A program made the position numbers and the translations under genes. This document shows, piece by piece, positions 31,901 through 44,491 of a stretch of DNA of 64,000 bases. This DNA is from Hysterangium stoloniferum (lineage: Eukaryota > Basidiomycota > Agaricomycetes > Hysterangiales > Hysterangiaceae), in contig WHVD01000076.1 in NCBI GenBank assembly GCA_015178975.1, positions 347,015 to 411,014 of the forward strand, written 5' to 3'. Numbering within the stretch: the stretch's first letter is position 1; each line of letters starts with the position of its first letter. The notes below the pieces were generated by a model, which was not told the DNA's origin, did no database searches, and saw only the letters and a list, made by a program, of their open reading frames with translations.

Positions 31901-34900
31901 ATCCTGGATTTGGGGTAAATAATTGACCCGTACATAATGATGACCGACTTGCCTTGATGGTCTCATTTTGTACCCAAGCCTCTTGAGCAGCATATGCGAC
32001 GCCGCGGTCGCGAGGTAAATTGAAACCGCCATCTTGACCGCAGGGCTTAAAATGCATCTCGCCTACAAGGGGTATTTGAAGCCGACAGAGGAATGCTGTT
32101 AGTTTACTGACCTAACAAGCCCATAAGCATACTGGTCTTTCCGCTGCCTGTCGGGCCGATTATAAGGTTAAACTGTCCATGCTTGAAAAATAGCTCCCCA
32201 TCTATCTTAAGGCTATATCTTCGCTGAGATGTATTCCACCCCTCGTCCGACCTATCGCTATCCCAAGTAAAGGTGGCGTTTCGGAAACCGATTGCGTCAG
32301 AAGGGTTGAAAGGTTGGGGATTTATGGACCCCTCATCGCTGGCAGTTTTCTGTGTATATCTGTCTAATAATGGTGTCTTGCCAATTTTAATTGTTTTAAT
32401 TTGAGTATGTACTGGCATTCGGTTCGGATAAACTGCACGCATACCTTCTGGAGGAAGTCGTTTATACGCGTCAATGACACCTTAGCTGTTACAGGTTAGC
32501 TCTGGATAAGTGGCAAGGTTTATCTCAAAGAAAGCACACACCAGTAATCATAATGGGCAACCAAAAGAAAATATTGAACATGCTATCTCGTAACTGGTCA
32601 AACACAGCGATACTTGTAAAGACCGTTGCCGCTGTCAATGCTTGATTTTGTATCATAGTCTAGTGGACAAAATTTATGTAAGTATGATGGGACTTTGGGG
32701 CTAAAAGGACGTACATAGCAGGCAAAACTAGTAACCATAGTAATGAGGGGAATGAAGTAACTGAAAGAACAAAAATGTTAACTAAAATCATCCCATGCAT
32801 GGTCAGGCTCACTTCATGTTGGCGTTCAACATATTAAATAACTTCCATTTTTTAATTAGCTCTAGCTCTGCCTCTCTTTTCTCCGCAATTTTCTTGTTCA
32901 TTTTGTCCTCCCAACCAAATAGCTTTGTCATGCGAATCACTGAGAGAACTTGACACAGATAATGCGTTACACATGTCTTCCCGGTGAAATCAGTAGAAGT
33001 GACTTACTTTCTGCTACAGATTGAACTCGTGCATCACTCTGCCAGATTAATGATCAGCACAGAAAACACTAAGGTTATTAGGTGCAACACCTTTTTCATT
33101 CTTTCTGTCTGGATATTATTCAGCAGTTTGGTGATATATCCTGGCAAAGGTATAGAGATGGCCGTCAAGGCCATGCCCACTATAGCACTGAAACGATGGT
33201 CACTCAAATACTTGATAGTCAGATAGAATAGAGAAGGAATACCTCCAACCCAGAATCTTATATAAGAAATAAGCACTGATGCCAAATTGCAATGGTCCAT
33301 AAATAGCTAAGATTCAGTTTTGAGCGAGGCATTACAGCAAGTTGTGCGAGAGATTACCCAAGCGTAAAAAATCTCTTCCGTCCGTAACACTTCCCACATC
33401 GCTGGTGATTAGACTATTAATTTTCCCCACCAAATTTCTGGATTGCGACTCGGATGCAGGCTTATCGCTAGTAGGTGAAGAGACCGCAGTGGGAGTCCCA
33501 CTGGATGTCTCAGTGTTCGGAGCCTTGGTCCCAGCCGTGTCCTTGCTGGTGCGAGAAGGGGGACTTTCGCCACGTATGGTTTCCGAGTCGTCTCTGCTCT
33601 CGCCTTCGGCATCGGCATCATTTTCTGCGATGGATCTGCTATCCTGAGTAGTTGCTGTCGGAGTAGTTGCTGTCGGAGTAGTTGCTGTCGGAGTAGTTGC
33701 CGTCGAAGTAGTTGCCGTCGAAGTAGTTGCCGTCGAAGTAGTTGCCGTCGAAGTAGTTGCCGTAGTCTCCTCTTTCATACGGATCCTGAGAGCATGGCTA
33801 AATATCACCTGTGTGATAATGGCCTCTGCATGTACAAGTACACGAGTCTATCAGAATGTGTGAGATAACTGAGTAGTCGCTGTGAGCAATCATTAAAGCG
33901 CACCCCGATGAAGTAGTAAAACGAACTGGCAAGAGAGCTAATCTATAATGGTTTGAAGTGTTAGTTTAAAAACCGGTATTAATACAAAAACAATACAATT
34001 GGACCGATAAAGAGACAAAGGGCCCAAAACCATGGCCGTATAAAGGCATCCTGACCATCCTCTAAGTAGTGAAGAAGTTGATTTAGGGCAACGGGCGACA
34101 AAAATCCTATAAGGCACTGTAGGAACAGTTGAGTAGAAATATCTATGACGAGCTGGAGAACAATTACCTGAAGAACAGTGAGGGTGGTCAAAGCAAGGTA
34201 ATCGGAGGCTTAGGGCAATTTTCAGATTAGCATAGAGTATCGAAAATAAGCAAACCTACATAATAAGCTCATTAATCCCCAAAATATATGGCGTTTCGTC
34301 CCATGTATATATGGATCAAGGGCCTATTTCAAGAGAAATTACTTGTTGGAATGTATGTGGTTGTAACTAGAAAATGAACGACGCTCACCGGAGCACTTCG
34401 TGCCACCAAATACGCCGATGCATCATAATCCGCCAGAGGTGGTAGGTCTTCATACGTAAGTGTCGTGTGGACACCTTTAATAATGAGAGGATCCATGTAT
34501 GAATAGGTAACATATGACAACCAAGATGTAGTTTGTTCGGTATTCAAGTGTTTAGATAGATTCTAACAAGCCATTCTTAACTTTAAGTTTTCTGAGAAAA
34601 AGAATGACAAATTTTACATACCAAAGGATCTACTGGTGTGTATATCCGAGGAATGACAAGAGGAACAAACAGGCCAGCGAAAGTCGCAAGCCCTAGTCTG
34701 GACCACAGTAGCCAGCCCTGGCCTTCATCCGCTGGCCTTAGTGTAAACGTCGCATAAGGAAATAGATCACGATATGTGTACACAGATACAATGGCAAACA
34801 TCACGAAGTTCAGATGAACCGTCGCGGCTGAATACCACCGCCTTCTGGGTAGAATATCAAGCAAAGCGAGTACGGAGATGTAGCTCTAAAAGATCCGTGA

Positions 34901-35420
34901 GAGAGAAGCAAACCAAGCAAAACCGATACAAACATAAAGCAGGAGGTAAACAACCTCTATCCATTCAGCTTGCGTGAATATGGGGGAGTTAACAGAGACA
35001 TCACGGTGCATAAACCCATCGTCGAAGGAGTGCAATTTGGACTTCTTGTTTTGTAGAGAGATGAAGGCAATTGCGGTGGATCCAGTCAAAGTTAATGTAG
35101 CCAGAAATCTAAGAATTCTAAGCGTAATAGATGTTGTTCCCAATGCTTTGAACCATTGCTTTGTCTCGTTTAAGAATGTCCCGCTACTCGGGCTTGCTGG
35201 AACGTGTCGTGAAGCTTTGTCGCGCCAAACTCGAGAGATAATTGTGATAAATGTCTGCACAACTAGTAAACCAACAGCTAGGTAGGCTGGAAACATGAAC
35301 GTATTTGACCAAATACTGAAGAATCATGAGTGAATGAATATATATGCAAGTCTTCTGGACAAACCATTCCTTTGCGCCGCTTCTATTAGAGTGTGAGAGA
35401 ACCAGTTGAATGTTAGGCAT
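28916..35420 (-). CDS. ABCC (MRP-type) full ABC transporter, multi-intron
   Basis: ATP-driven efflux pump of plasma or vacuolar membrane. Domain order on minus: TMD0-like hydrophobic N-terminus (ATG 35420, [10 protein letters not shown]..), TMD1, linker with [10 protein letters not shown] repeats, NBD1, TMD2, NBD2, stop 28916. NBD1: GPTGSGKTS near 32140, LSGGQKAR formed across an intron near 31660, and [11 protein letters not shown] with Asp where NBD2 has the catalytic Glu, the usual ABCC asymmetry. NBD2: GRTGSGKSS near 29680, LSVGQRQ near 29365, and LILDEATSAID formed across intron 29294-29247. Checked introns (29142-29092, 29294-29247, 29795-29746, plus those restoring GERGITLSGGQK and RYKKVLHQCG) all keep frame. 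I see no disabling lesion. The first exon is the least certain part. Confidence 0.9.
33650..33768 (-). repeat. 15-bp coding minisatellite in the ABCC linker
   Basis: About eight 15-bp units (GTAGTTGCTGTCGGA / GTAGTTGCCGTCGAA on plus) encoding TATTS four times, TATTP three times and TATTQ once. It sits in the variable loop of TMD1 between [10 protein letters not shown] and the conserved ..[18 protein letters not shown] segment, where fungal ABCC proteins tolerate low-complexity sequence. Length changes would stay in frame. Confidence 0.9.
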
Positions 35421-36296
35421 TGCGCTGCCAACTGCCAAAGTACGGTATATTGGGTATACTGGCGGTGTGGTCTTATATCAGGTGACTGCTTCATTGTTCG
35501 ATATTGATATCTTCTATTTGACTGATTGACTACACAGCATTCTATATACTTATGGATTGTGACAATGCCGATGTGATCCATCGGAGGAAAATACCTTGAA
35601 ACTCACACATTATATCTGCAATCTGCTGCTAGTTCGGCTGTTACTGTAACAACCCTGGGAGCGTTTTCCCATGTTTCACCGAAGCTTTCAGTATTGGAGG
35701 CTCCTTTGATGAAAGACAAAATTAGCAAGATTTGAAATCTAAATAAAGATTTAGTGTTTGCGTGAGGTAGTATCTAAGTCCCATCAATTGTTTTGATCCA
35801 GTTCACAATCTAAATATACACTACTTGAGGAAATTTTCTGTCATAATTTCAACTGCTATGCTATTTTAGAACATGCTTAGATTTGAACAATTGCCCTTTT
35901 AAAGTGATACAAACTAGGACACGGTAATATTGCAGCTGAAGTTTAAATTATGTGAAAAATGGGAACATCAGTAGATATGCCGTAGATATTGTCTATATCC
36001 ATCGCTACTTCAGCTAAAACCAATGATTTTCCGAGGCTCCTATTTACCGGGCAATATGATGGCTCACCTACAATGGAAGTAGATAGTCTTCTTAACCTAA
36101 ATGATGTGTATACTTCTTGGAGATTCCCAAATTCCTCGTGCGTCGTCATAATGTTGCTTTTATTCTGGTAATATTTGAAATACAACGGACTTCTGTTTTG
36201 AAACCGTTAGTAAAACTTTGAATCTTGACCAAATCTATTTTCAAGGCCAATGCCATTACTTTCCCACTGTGTGATATTTACGAGTTACGCTCAGCT
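35421..36296. other. ABCC upstream region
   Basis: Upstream of the minus-strand ABCC gene. No TATA box or other gene can be assigned with confidence. Confidence 0.4.
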
Positions 36297-37870
36297 GGCT
36301 GCGTCGAGATGTTTTCTCAGCCATCTCCTAACGCAGCCCGGTCCCCGCTCTCATTCACCAAGAACATCAAGTACCCCCCGTATTTCTTCAGTAAACTACC
36401 TGGCGAATCGAATTCGACCATTGTTGGCGTCCGTGATGTGCCGGAGTTTTATGATGTATCTCGAGGGGGCAACAACTCGGCAAATAACGGACTATTTGTT
36501 GTTCATGCGCCACTGCGATCGAGGCTGCATCTATAATCGACCGCGCTCGTTGTTATATATCTGGGTCATCAGCTGCTCTTTCGTTTGATCCATCCAGGTA
36601 CCTTCCTTATCGTCCAGAATCAAAAGTTTACTCTGTCTTAAAATGACTCGTGCTAATATCAGAATCTGGCGCCGATCAATAGACAGGTTTCTACCACCAG
36701 ATATCATGCTTTCCAACAAAATGTTTCAAGTTTCTTGGCCATATGTCTGTAGGCAAAATAATCTTGCTAAATGCAAAGTATTGTTTATTGTTGCATCTGA
36801 ATGCTCTGAGAAGGGATTAAGATTCTCGGGCAGCGTTCCACTCACCAGCAGTAGCTAGCTCAGGCAACATGAGGCTCGACCACAAGCCATTGTTATTGAT
36901 GTAAGTAGTCGCTAAACCATCCATGAGACCCAGGCCACCCGTAGGTACAAAGCGCAATTATGATTGTGTCGAGGATGATTTTCCCCTTTCCGTATGAGCG
37001 ACGACGCCTATCTGCTCACTAAACTTCACTTTGAAAGACACCTTATCAAGACCTTGCATCACGATTCAACCGAATGATCAATTGTGCTTTGCGTGAAAGA
37101 AATGCCTCAGTCCCGCCAGCTGAATATTGTGCACCCACAAGGAACCACGCATGTTAACATTATAGCATATCGGGAGTGTTAGAGTAAACTGCAAGCCGGG
37201 GAACCACAGTATGAGACTCTCTGTGTAGGTACTAAGTAACTTAGATAGAGCGGTGTAGAATAAACCGGTGATATAGCTGGGCTTCCAGTTGAGGTTTCTA
37301 CCCCTCAACTGGACTAACTATATACTGTACTACATGGTCTGTGCACCTGTCTGTAGGACTATCTGCTCAGGAACTATCTAATAATAACTATCACATGATG
37401 TGAACCAGTTGAATCTATACAGACACAAAATGAGATATGAGGTCATAGCTAATTGTATATACTCATATTCTAACAGGGGGAGGTCTGGCATAGTTCAACA
37501 ATCGATGCACTTCAAGCTTCCTGGATTAAAACTGAACAATTCTTTGATGACATGATAAAAACAGCACAATTGGTCAATGTTTATCGATATCGGCAATTGC
37601 AGCACTGAAGTGTTCAATAATGGGTGATTGGCAGTTGGACATCTGGCATTTTACCATGACTATTGCATCCCAAAACATTTGGCATTTCTTTCCACATAAT
37701 ATGGTCCATTCCCCTGTTATAAGACAAATCCCTTTATAAGGATGTATGTGGTCTTAGTAAAAGAAAAATGAAGTACGCCGAGGCATCGTAGTTGGCCAGG
37801 GATGGCAGATCTTCCTACAAAAGTGTTGTGTGTGCACCTTTCACAACAAGAGAGTTCAATTACGAACAGT
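36297..37870 (-). pseudogene. ABCC transporter pseudogene (copy 3, internally deleted)
   Basis: Three blocks collinear with the intact gene. 36297-37140 matches the tail, NBD2 signature (SIDRRQ for SVGQRQ) and Walker A region. 37488-37660 matches TMD2 near 30315-30520. 37765-37870 matches the TMD1 N-terminal region (DYDASAY, PSLA) near 34380-34480. Large deletions separate them, and frameshifts and stops are frequent. It is more decayed than the 6228-7212 copy. Its right end is cut by gypsy D. Confidence 0.82.
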
Positions 37871-37871
37871 T

Positions 37872-39797
37872 CTAGGTCTGCAGATTGCTCAGATGCTGGG
37901 TTGAAAAATGACCAGTTGCTTCATCAATTTTCAAATTGATAGTGAACACCTGGGATCCATCCATTTTTCTAGCCCTAATAAATGCTGCAGCATTAATAAG
38001 AGAAATAGATGGAGGTGCTGTGGGTTCCGGGGAAGCCATGGGTGCTGTAGGGATCACAGGGGCCACCGAGGCCACAGGTGCCAGGAAGGCCATGGGTGCT
38101 GTGGAGGCCATGTCAGATACAGTTATCTCAGGCACTGTGGGTGTCCGGAAAGTTATACTGTTTGATACCCAGTCAATCAACAGATTGTATTGGGTAAGCC
38201 AGTTATGTATGTCTGAGGACAACCAAGCAACTTGAGTCTAACTGGGTCACATAGAAAGTGACCAACTGAGATGTTCCACATAGGAACTGGATGGATAAAT
38301 AGCAAGGTTGGGTGATAACCGAATTGCTTGTGCCATAGAAAAGTTGGAGTCTGATGGGATTTATTGGATAAGTTGACAACAGATTTTTTTGTATGAATTT
38401 TGTGTCTAACAAACAATGAGTCGAGCCAGAATCTATGAGTGCTGAAAAAATGAATTTCAGGATCATATTAGACATAAGTTTAATAAAAAATGAGTCAGAG
38501 TTCAAAAGAGTGGATGCATTAAGATGAGCAAACTCATGAGTGTGTGGAGAGGTAATGCGACCCCCAACCCACATGGAGTCTGTGGGGTTGCTTACTCTTT
38601 TCTTGCATCAGAAGCTGGTTTGTCCTTTGACAGGGATTCCATGGTGGAAGTCTTGGCTGTATGACCTTTTGCAGAGTTTGCTTTTGCCAACAGATATTCT
38701 GGAACTCGATGACTGGGTTTTCTGCACAAGAGACAAAGGCTATTATCCATACAATGCTGCTTTTCTTGTGGGGTAAGCTTGCTATTGGGGCCGAGCTTGC
38801 CTGTAAGGTCAGGTTTTCCAGTTTGCTTGCCAGACTGCTGACCTTTGTTGTTGTTGTTGTTAGAAGACTTATTGTCATTCTTCTGATTGGAGTGCATGGA
38901 GTTGTGGTTGCTGGTAGATGGGGTGTTGTTGTTGGGCTAGTTGGCTGTGGACTTGTTGACCTTGGAGGTCTCACAGGCAACCTCTGCATGATGTTCCCAA
39001 TAGCATGCCTCTGCATTTTGAGCCTTGAGGTGCATATGGGACAGTGTTTTTGGTTTGCCATCTTCTTCTTTTGAGACTTCATCCTTAAGGTGGGATGGCA
39101 GACTGGCATAGAATTGGTGGTGGAGAGGGGGATTGCCCCATTGACAATGAGCTGCAAGATTGTTGAATTGGACAATATAGTCTGTGATACACTGGCTGTC
39201 CTTCATACAAAGATTAGTGAGGCTATTCTTGGCTTCTCCAGTCAGGTCATACAGGCCAAAGTTTGTTTCTAGCTCCTCAACAAAAGCATTCCAATCTTCA
39301 AGCCAGGTCAGCTCTTCCTCAGAAAGTCTGCTAAAAGCCAGTTCGAACTATTTCAACATGTATCCCAAGAGGTATGAGAGTGCGTAATTGACTTTTCGGG
39401 AGTCTGTGGAGAATGTGGCAGATTGATTGTGGAAATTAAAATGACATTCCATGAGGAAGGTGGAATGTTTGTTGGGGTTGGAACCTGTGAAGGGTTCCAG
39501 AGCATTGACTTTTGACTGCAGAGGTTCCAGATCCTTCTTTTTGCCTTCTCCAAGCATGTGATCCATCAATCTTTCTAAAGTCATTGCTAACAACTCAGAA
39601 GTAGGATCTGAAAGTGGTGGTCAATCATGAGATGGGGAATTTTTGACACCTTTGCCCTTGTCGGGGGCCATGGACTTGTCTTCATGCTCAGATTTGTCTG
39701 GGTTTTCTGGGACTTCTTCAATACAGGGTATATCCATGGCATCTGGCTGGTTCATGAGTGTCTGGCTGGTATACAAAGTAAGTGGGGAATGAAGAGT
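37872..39797 (-). pseudogene. gypsy D Gag and protease region
   Basis: Gag capsid pieces (KVNALEPFTGSNPNKHSTF, CITDYIVQFNNLAAHCQWG), knuckle CLLCRKPSHRVPEYL near 38720 (final Cys lost) and protease ALIDSGSTHCLLD near 38430 parallel gypsy C gag-pol. Frameshifts and stops split it into several frames. The last recognisable residues (LKIDEATGHF) lie just before RT, after which homology ends. Confidence 0.85.
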
Positions 39798-40523
39798 TGT
39801 TACGACCATGTCGCAACCTGATGGTCCCCGAGGATATTGCCACTTATCAACATTTCAAGTTATTGTGCAAGTCATCACATCAGAAACTGTCAGTCACCCA
39901 ACGCTGATGTATGCTTTCATGGCGATCAAACCCCGTTTACGCCCCCATCAAAATATACTCATACTATCTGGTTATACTCTGATACATCCCTTTTTATTAT
40001 GATGATCTGTTCAACTCTATGTTTCACATATGCCTATATATACTTGTAATCCTTGGACTATTTCCTTTTCTCATAATTCTGCTCTCAGTTAATCACAGCC
40101 TCCGAACTTATTGTAACCTTCCCATTCCTAGTCAAGTTTATTTGTCAATAATGTTTTCCACTCTTCCCTTAGTTAGTATTTTCTAGACACCAAATACTTG
40201 TATATGAACCCACTAGGCAATCAGAATATCAACTCAGAACACCCACATACATCTCTAGAAGTCTTACACTAAGTATCCCACTCTCCGCCTTCGTGTGCAC
40301 TCGCCCACTCTCGGTCCCCAACCCCTTGGCTCAACACTCAACTTATCCTTTGGTCCCAATTGGTAACTTGCCGAGAGGTACTCATTAGGACTAGTCTTTG
40401 CCCATCCGAAATTTAAGGACACCCAACAGTTATTTGCGAAGGTGCAGCATATAAGCTGAAGCCAAGTCCTTCCGATCAGTTCCTGTCGGCCTACTGACAT
40501 TAGTCAGTTTTCAGTTCTTAACA
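39798..40523 (+). repeat. gypsy C 5' LTR
   Basis: 726 bp, TGTTACGACC..TTCTTAACA. A TATATGA box at 40201-40207 is followed by AATCAGAATAT (40219-40229). Relative to the 3' LTR a 15-nt stretch between them is deleted. Shares the block GCAGCATATAAGCTGAAGCC with the other LTR families. Confidence 0.93.
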
Positions 40524-40525
40524 GT

Positions 40526-40536
40526 ATATTCTGATT
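40526..40536 (+). promoter_or_regulatory. gypsy C candidate self-primer binding site
   Basis: ATATTCTGATT lies 2 nt after the 5' LTR and is the exact reverse complement of AATCAGAATAT, the sequence 33 nt past the TATA box in the 3' LTR and in the solo copy. No tRNA 3'-end complement is present. This is the arrangement known for self-priming Tf1 of fission yeast. Confidence 0.7.
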
Positions 40537-40560
40537 TCACACTCGCATTTTCCATTAATC

Positions 40561-41868
40561 ATGCCTCTGAGGAAAAAAGATGCCAAGCCAAGTGGTGAAG
40601 CAGAATCTTCCACTCTCAAGTCTCCATTCCTGTATACAGCCTGAGCTACTTTGAGAACCCCACATCCAGAACCCTCCAAAGAATCCCACTTCGTGGAAAT
40701 TACTGGCAATGCTGAAGAAGTTACTGAAGCCACCAAACCCGAAGCACCTGAAGAGGTTAACAATCAATCAGCTCTGGGACCCAAACCCGAGGACAGTGAC
40801 CAGTCCTTACCTCGGGCTAATGGTCCTAAGAAGTCTGCAAAACAAAAACTGGATTTCGATCCTGACAAGACATGGGAATTGTTCTCAGGTACCCTAGGAT
40901 CCCTTAGCAATTTCCTTAAGAACAATACCAAGGAAAAGGAACCTGGACAAACCTGAGTCAACAAACCTGAACCATTTACCGGCTCAAACCTGAAGAAATT
41001 ACCGACATTTCTTATGCAATGTCAATTCAATTTTCAGGACTGCCCGGCTGCTTTTGCAATGGATGGCCGAAAGGTAAACTTTGCACTCTCGTACCTTAAG
41101 TATTCCGCAGCAGCCTGGTTTGAACCCACATTCTCCGGCCTCACCTCTGAAGATCCCAATTGGCTTCACGATTGGGATGCCTTTGTTGAGGAACTCGAAA
41201 CAAACTTTGGTCCCTACAACCAAACTGGTGATGCCGAAACCACACTTTCTAATCTCAAAATGAAAGACACCCAACACATCACCGACTACATTGTCCAGTT
41301 CAACAACCTCACCACGCATTGTGACTGGGGTGATTTGGCCCTCTGTTACCAGTTTTACTCCGGCCTCCCATCTCGCCTCAAAGACAAAGTTTCCAAAGGA
41401 GAGACCAGGAAACTGAAGACTCTCCTCCTCATGCATCTAAAGGCCCAAAATGTGGACACCTGATACTGGGAATGATGTTCGGAAATCAGTCATGAAAATC
41501 CATTGGACAAAAAATCATCAGACAATAAGAATACCAACAAGTCTGGTAATCAAAACACCAACAATAGTGGCAACTCGAACTCCAATAAGAAGTCTGACAA
41601 CAAGGGTTCTAACAACAAAAAAGGCAAGGGCAAACAGTCGAATAAGTCTCAAGACAAAGACAAACCTGAACTAACTGGCAAACTCAGCTCCAGTGGCAAG
41701 CTCCTACCACAAGAAAAGAAATGCCGAATGGACAACAACCTTTGTTTGTTGTGTGCAGATCCTGGACACTGAGTCACCGCATACCTGAAGGCCACAAAAG
41801 CCCGATCAGCCAATACAGCCACAACTTCACAACTGGCTAAGCCAGCTGCCAAGTCAAAAAAAGATTAA
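40561..41868 (+). pseudogene. gypsy C Gag
   Basis: ATG 40561 (MPLRKKDAKPSGEAESS), acidic middle, then capsid segment EPFTGSNLKKLPTFLMQCQ, ITDYIVQFNNLTTHCDWGD, an Asn/Ser/Lys-rich stretch and a degenerate knuckle CLLCADPGH. In-frame TGA codons interrupt it (after LYTA, after GQT, after VDT and in the knuckle), several where related Gag has Arg or Trp. Ends at TAA 41866. Confidence 0.87.
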
Positions 41869-41997
41869 GCAAACTCTCTGGATTCCATGCAGTTGGAGAG
41901 TTGCATTGAATCTCCCCGCACACTGGAAAATTGTCATCTTAACACATCCGCCCTGTATGATCCCAATTCATTGTTCATAAATCTTACTTTGGAACCC

Positions 41998-44350
41998 CTT
42001 GGGAGTCTTACTATTTGAGCTCTCGTAGATTCAGGTTCAACCCATTGTTTTATAGATATAAGTTTTTCCCAAAAAAATTGTTTAAAACCTAGGCAATAGA
42101 TCTGATTCTGCTCCGACTCTTCGATGGTACCTCAAACTCCATAATCTTGCAAGCCTGTGAACTCCGACTTCAGTTCCTGTGTGGAACCTTTCAGACAGTT
42201 ATGTTTTTTGTAACACAGTTGGACTCGAGCTGCTCCATGGTTCTAGGACATAACTGGCTCACCCACTACAATCTGTTGATTGATTGGGTATTGGGCAGTA
42301 ACCATTTCCGAACCCTGTTGGCACCTGATACGACTGGTCCGTTTCTGCCTGTTTTGGCAAATATGGCCTCTATGGCACCTCTGGCCCCCATGGCAAATCC
42401 AAGCTCCCCACTGCCCATCTCTCTAATAAATGCTGCAGCGTTTATGAGAGCCATTAAGTTGGATGGCTCCCAAGCATTTACAGTCAACCTTAAAGTTGAT
42501 GAAGCCACCGGTTGCTTTGCAACCCCAGTGGCTGAACTGATTGCAGATTTGGAAGGTGTTCCAGAAAAATACCACAAATTTGCAGACATCTTCAGTAAAA
42601 AAAAAGCTGATCGACTTGCCCCTCACAGGCCCTACAATTTGAAAATTGATATTGAAGAAGGTTCACATCCGCCCCTAGGCCCAGTTTATCCTCTCTTGCA
42701 GTCCAAATTATCGACTATCCGAGATTTCTTGGATGAACACTTGGCTATAGGTTTTATCTGACCCTCAAAGTCTCCTTACGGAGCCCCTGTCCTATTCGTT
42801 TGGAAAAAAGACAGTTCCCTTCGGCTTTGTGTTGACTTTCGAGGACTAAATGCGATCACTTGAAAAGATAAGTAACCGTTACCACTAATCTCCAATTTAC
42901 TCGATGCCCCTTGAAAGGCCCGAATCTACACAAAGATCAAACACACCTATCATTTGGTTCAGATTGCCAAAGGTGACAAATGGAAAATGGCTTTTCGCAC
43001 TCGCTATGGCTCCTTCAAATGGTTAGTGATGCCTTTTGGCCTCACCAACACTCCATCAGTCTTTCAATGTTCTATCAATGATGTCTTTTCCGACCTCCTT
43101 GACATCTTTGTCATTGTGTACTTAGATGACATCCTCATATTCTCCCAAGATCCTACACTTCATGATGAACATGTCCGTGAAGTTCTCCGAAGACTCTGAA
43201 AACATGGTCTTTTTGCGAATGGTAAAAAATGTTCATTTGATGTTGACACAGTTGAATACTTAGGTTTCATGATGGGACCCAATGGACTCCACATAGATGA
43301 CTCTAAAATTCAAGTCATTCAAGATTGGCCAGAACCCCGAAAGGTTAAGGACATTCAGTCCTTTTTAGGCTTTGCCAATTTTTATCGTCGTTTGATTCAC
43401 AACTACTCAAAAATTACCGTTCCACTCACTTGTCTTACTCATAAAGACACCCTGTGGAATTTCTCCAAAGAATGCCAAATGGCATTCTTTGAATTGAAAC
43501 ATGCATTTACATCTGCCCCTATTTTGTCACACTGGAAGCCTGATGTACAACTCATTGTGGAAGCTGATGCCTCGGATTATGCGCTCGCTGCGATATTGAC
43601 CATTCTGGACACTGACGGTGAAGTTCACCCAGTAGCATTTTTGTCTTGCACTTTTTCAGCACCCGAGCTCAACTATGATGTTCACAATAAAGAACTACTT
43701 GCAATATTTGCCGCTTTCAAAACATGGCGACATTATTTGGAAGGATCAACTCATCCGATAGATGTTATAACTGACCACAAAATTTTGGTTTACTTTTCAA
43801 CCACGAAACTACTCACCCGTCAGCAAGCCCGATGGTCCAAATACCTCTCCACTTTCAATATGGTAATCCGCTTCCATCCCGGCCACCTTGGTGGAAAACC
43901 CAATGCTATGACTAGACAATGGGACATCTATCCTAAAGAGGGGAGTAGTGACTATGCCACAGTTAATCCACATAATTTCAAGCCTATGTTTTCATTGGAA
44001 CAACTGTCTGCATCTATCCGAGCCACTTACCTCATTCATCCAGTCTTGCGAAGTGTTATCCTTATGGATACCGAAAAGTTACATCAAGATATACTATCGG
44101 CAATTCCATTAGACCCAGTCACCAAAGCACACCTTGATAACCCGTCTGACCCTGATCAACCCCAATGGTCACTAGACTCACAAGGTTTCATTAGACTTGA
44201 CAACCACATTTATGTACCAGATTCCGACACCCTTCGGCTGCAAATTCTACAACATAAGCACAATCACCCAATCTCGGGACATTTTGGCCACAATAAAACT
44301 CTTTCACTTATTAGAAGAGAATATACATGGCCTGGCAACTGAGATTTCGT
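41998..44350 (+). pseudogene. gypsy C protease, RT, RNase H, integrase zinc domain (first half)
   Basis: Protease ALVDSGSTHCFID near 42020; RT from [26 protein letters not shown], and YLDDILIFS near 43120; RNase H VEADASDYALAAIL and TDHKILVYFSTTKLL; integrase zinc motif HPISGHFGHNKTL. In-frame stops near 42760, 42860, 42915 and 43197 are nearly all TGA, consistent with CGA or TGG decay. The frame runs into the Tc1-type insertion at 44353. Confidence 0.9.
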
Positions 44351-44491
44351 TACAGCTGTTCCGGATATCTATGGCGGGGTTTCAAAATTCAAAAAAAAAG
44401 TCCCGCTTTGGAATTCATGGATAAAGTGTGTGATATCTCACAAACAGAGTGCAATTAAGACCCAATATTTTAGGACATGTATTATATATAA

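Noticed and set aside
33650-33768. 15-bp repeat as a regulatory array
   Set aside because: It is in frame within the ABCC coding region and encodes a low-complexity loop.
40561-44342. TGA read as an amino acid (genetic code change) because frames continue through TGA
   Set aside because: Copia B and the ABCC gene have no in-frame TGA, and gypsy A copy 1 shows CGA where copy 2 has TGA, so these are decay mutations.
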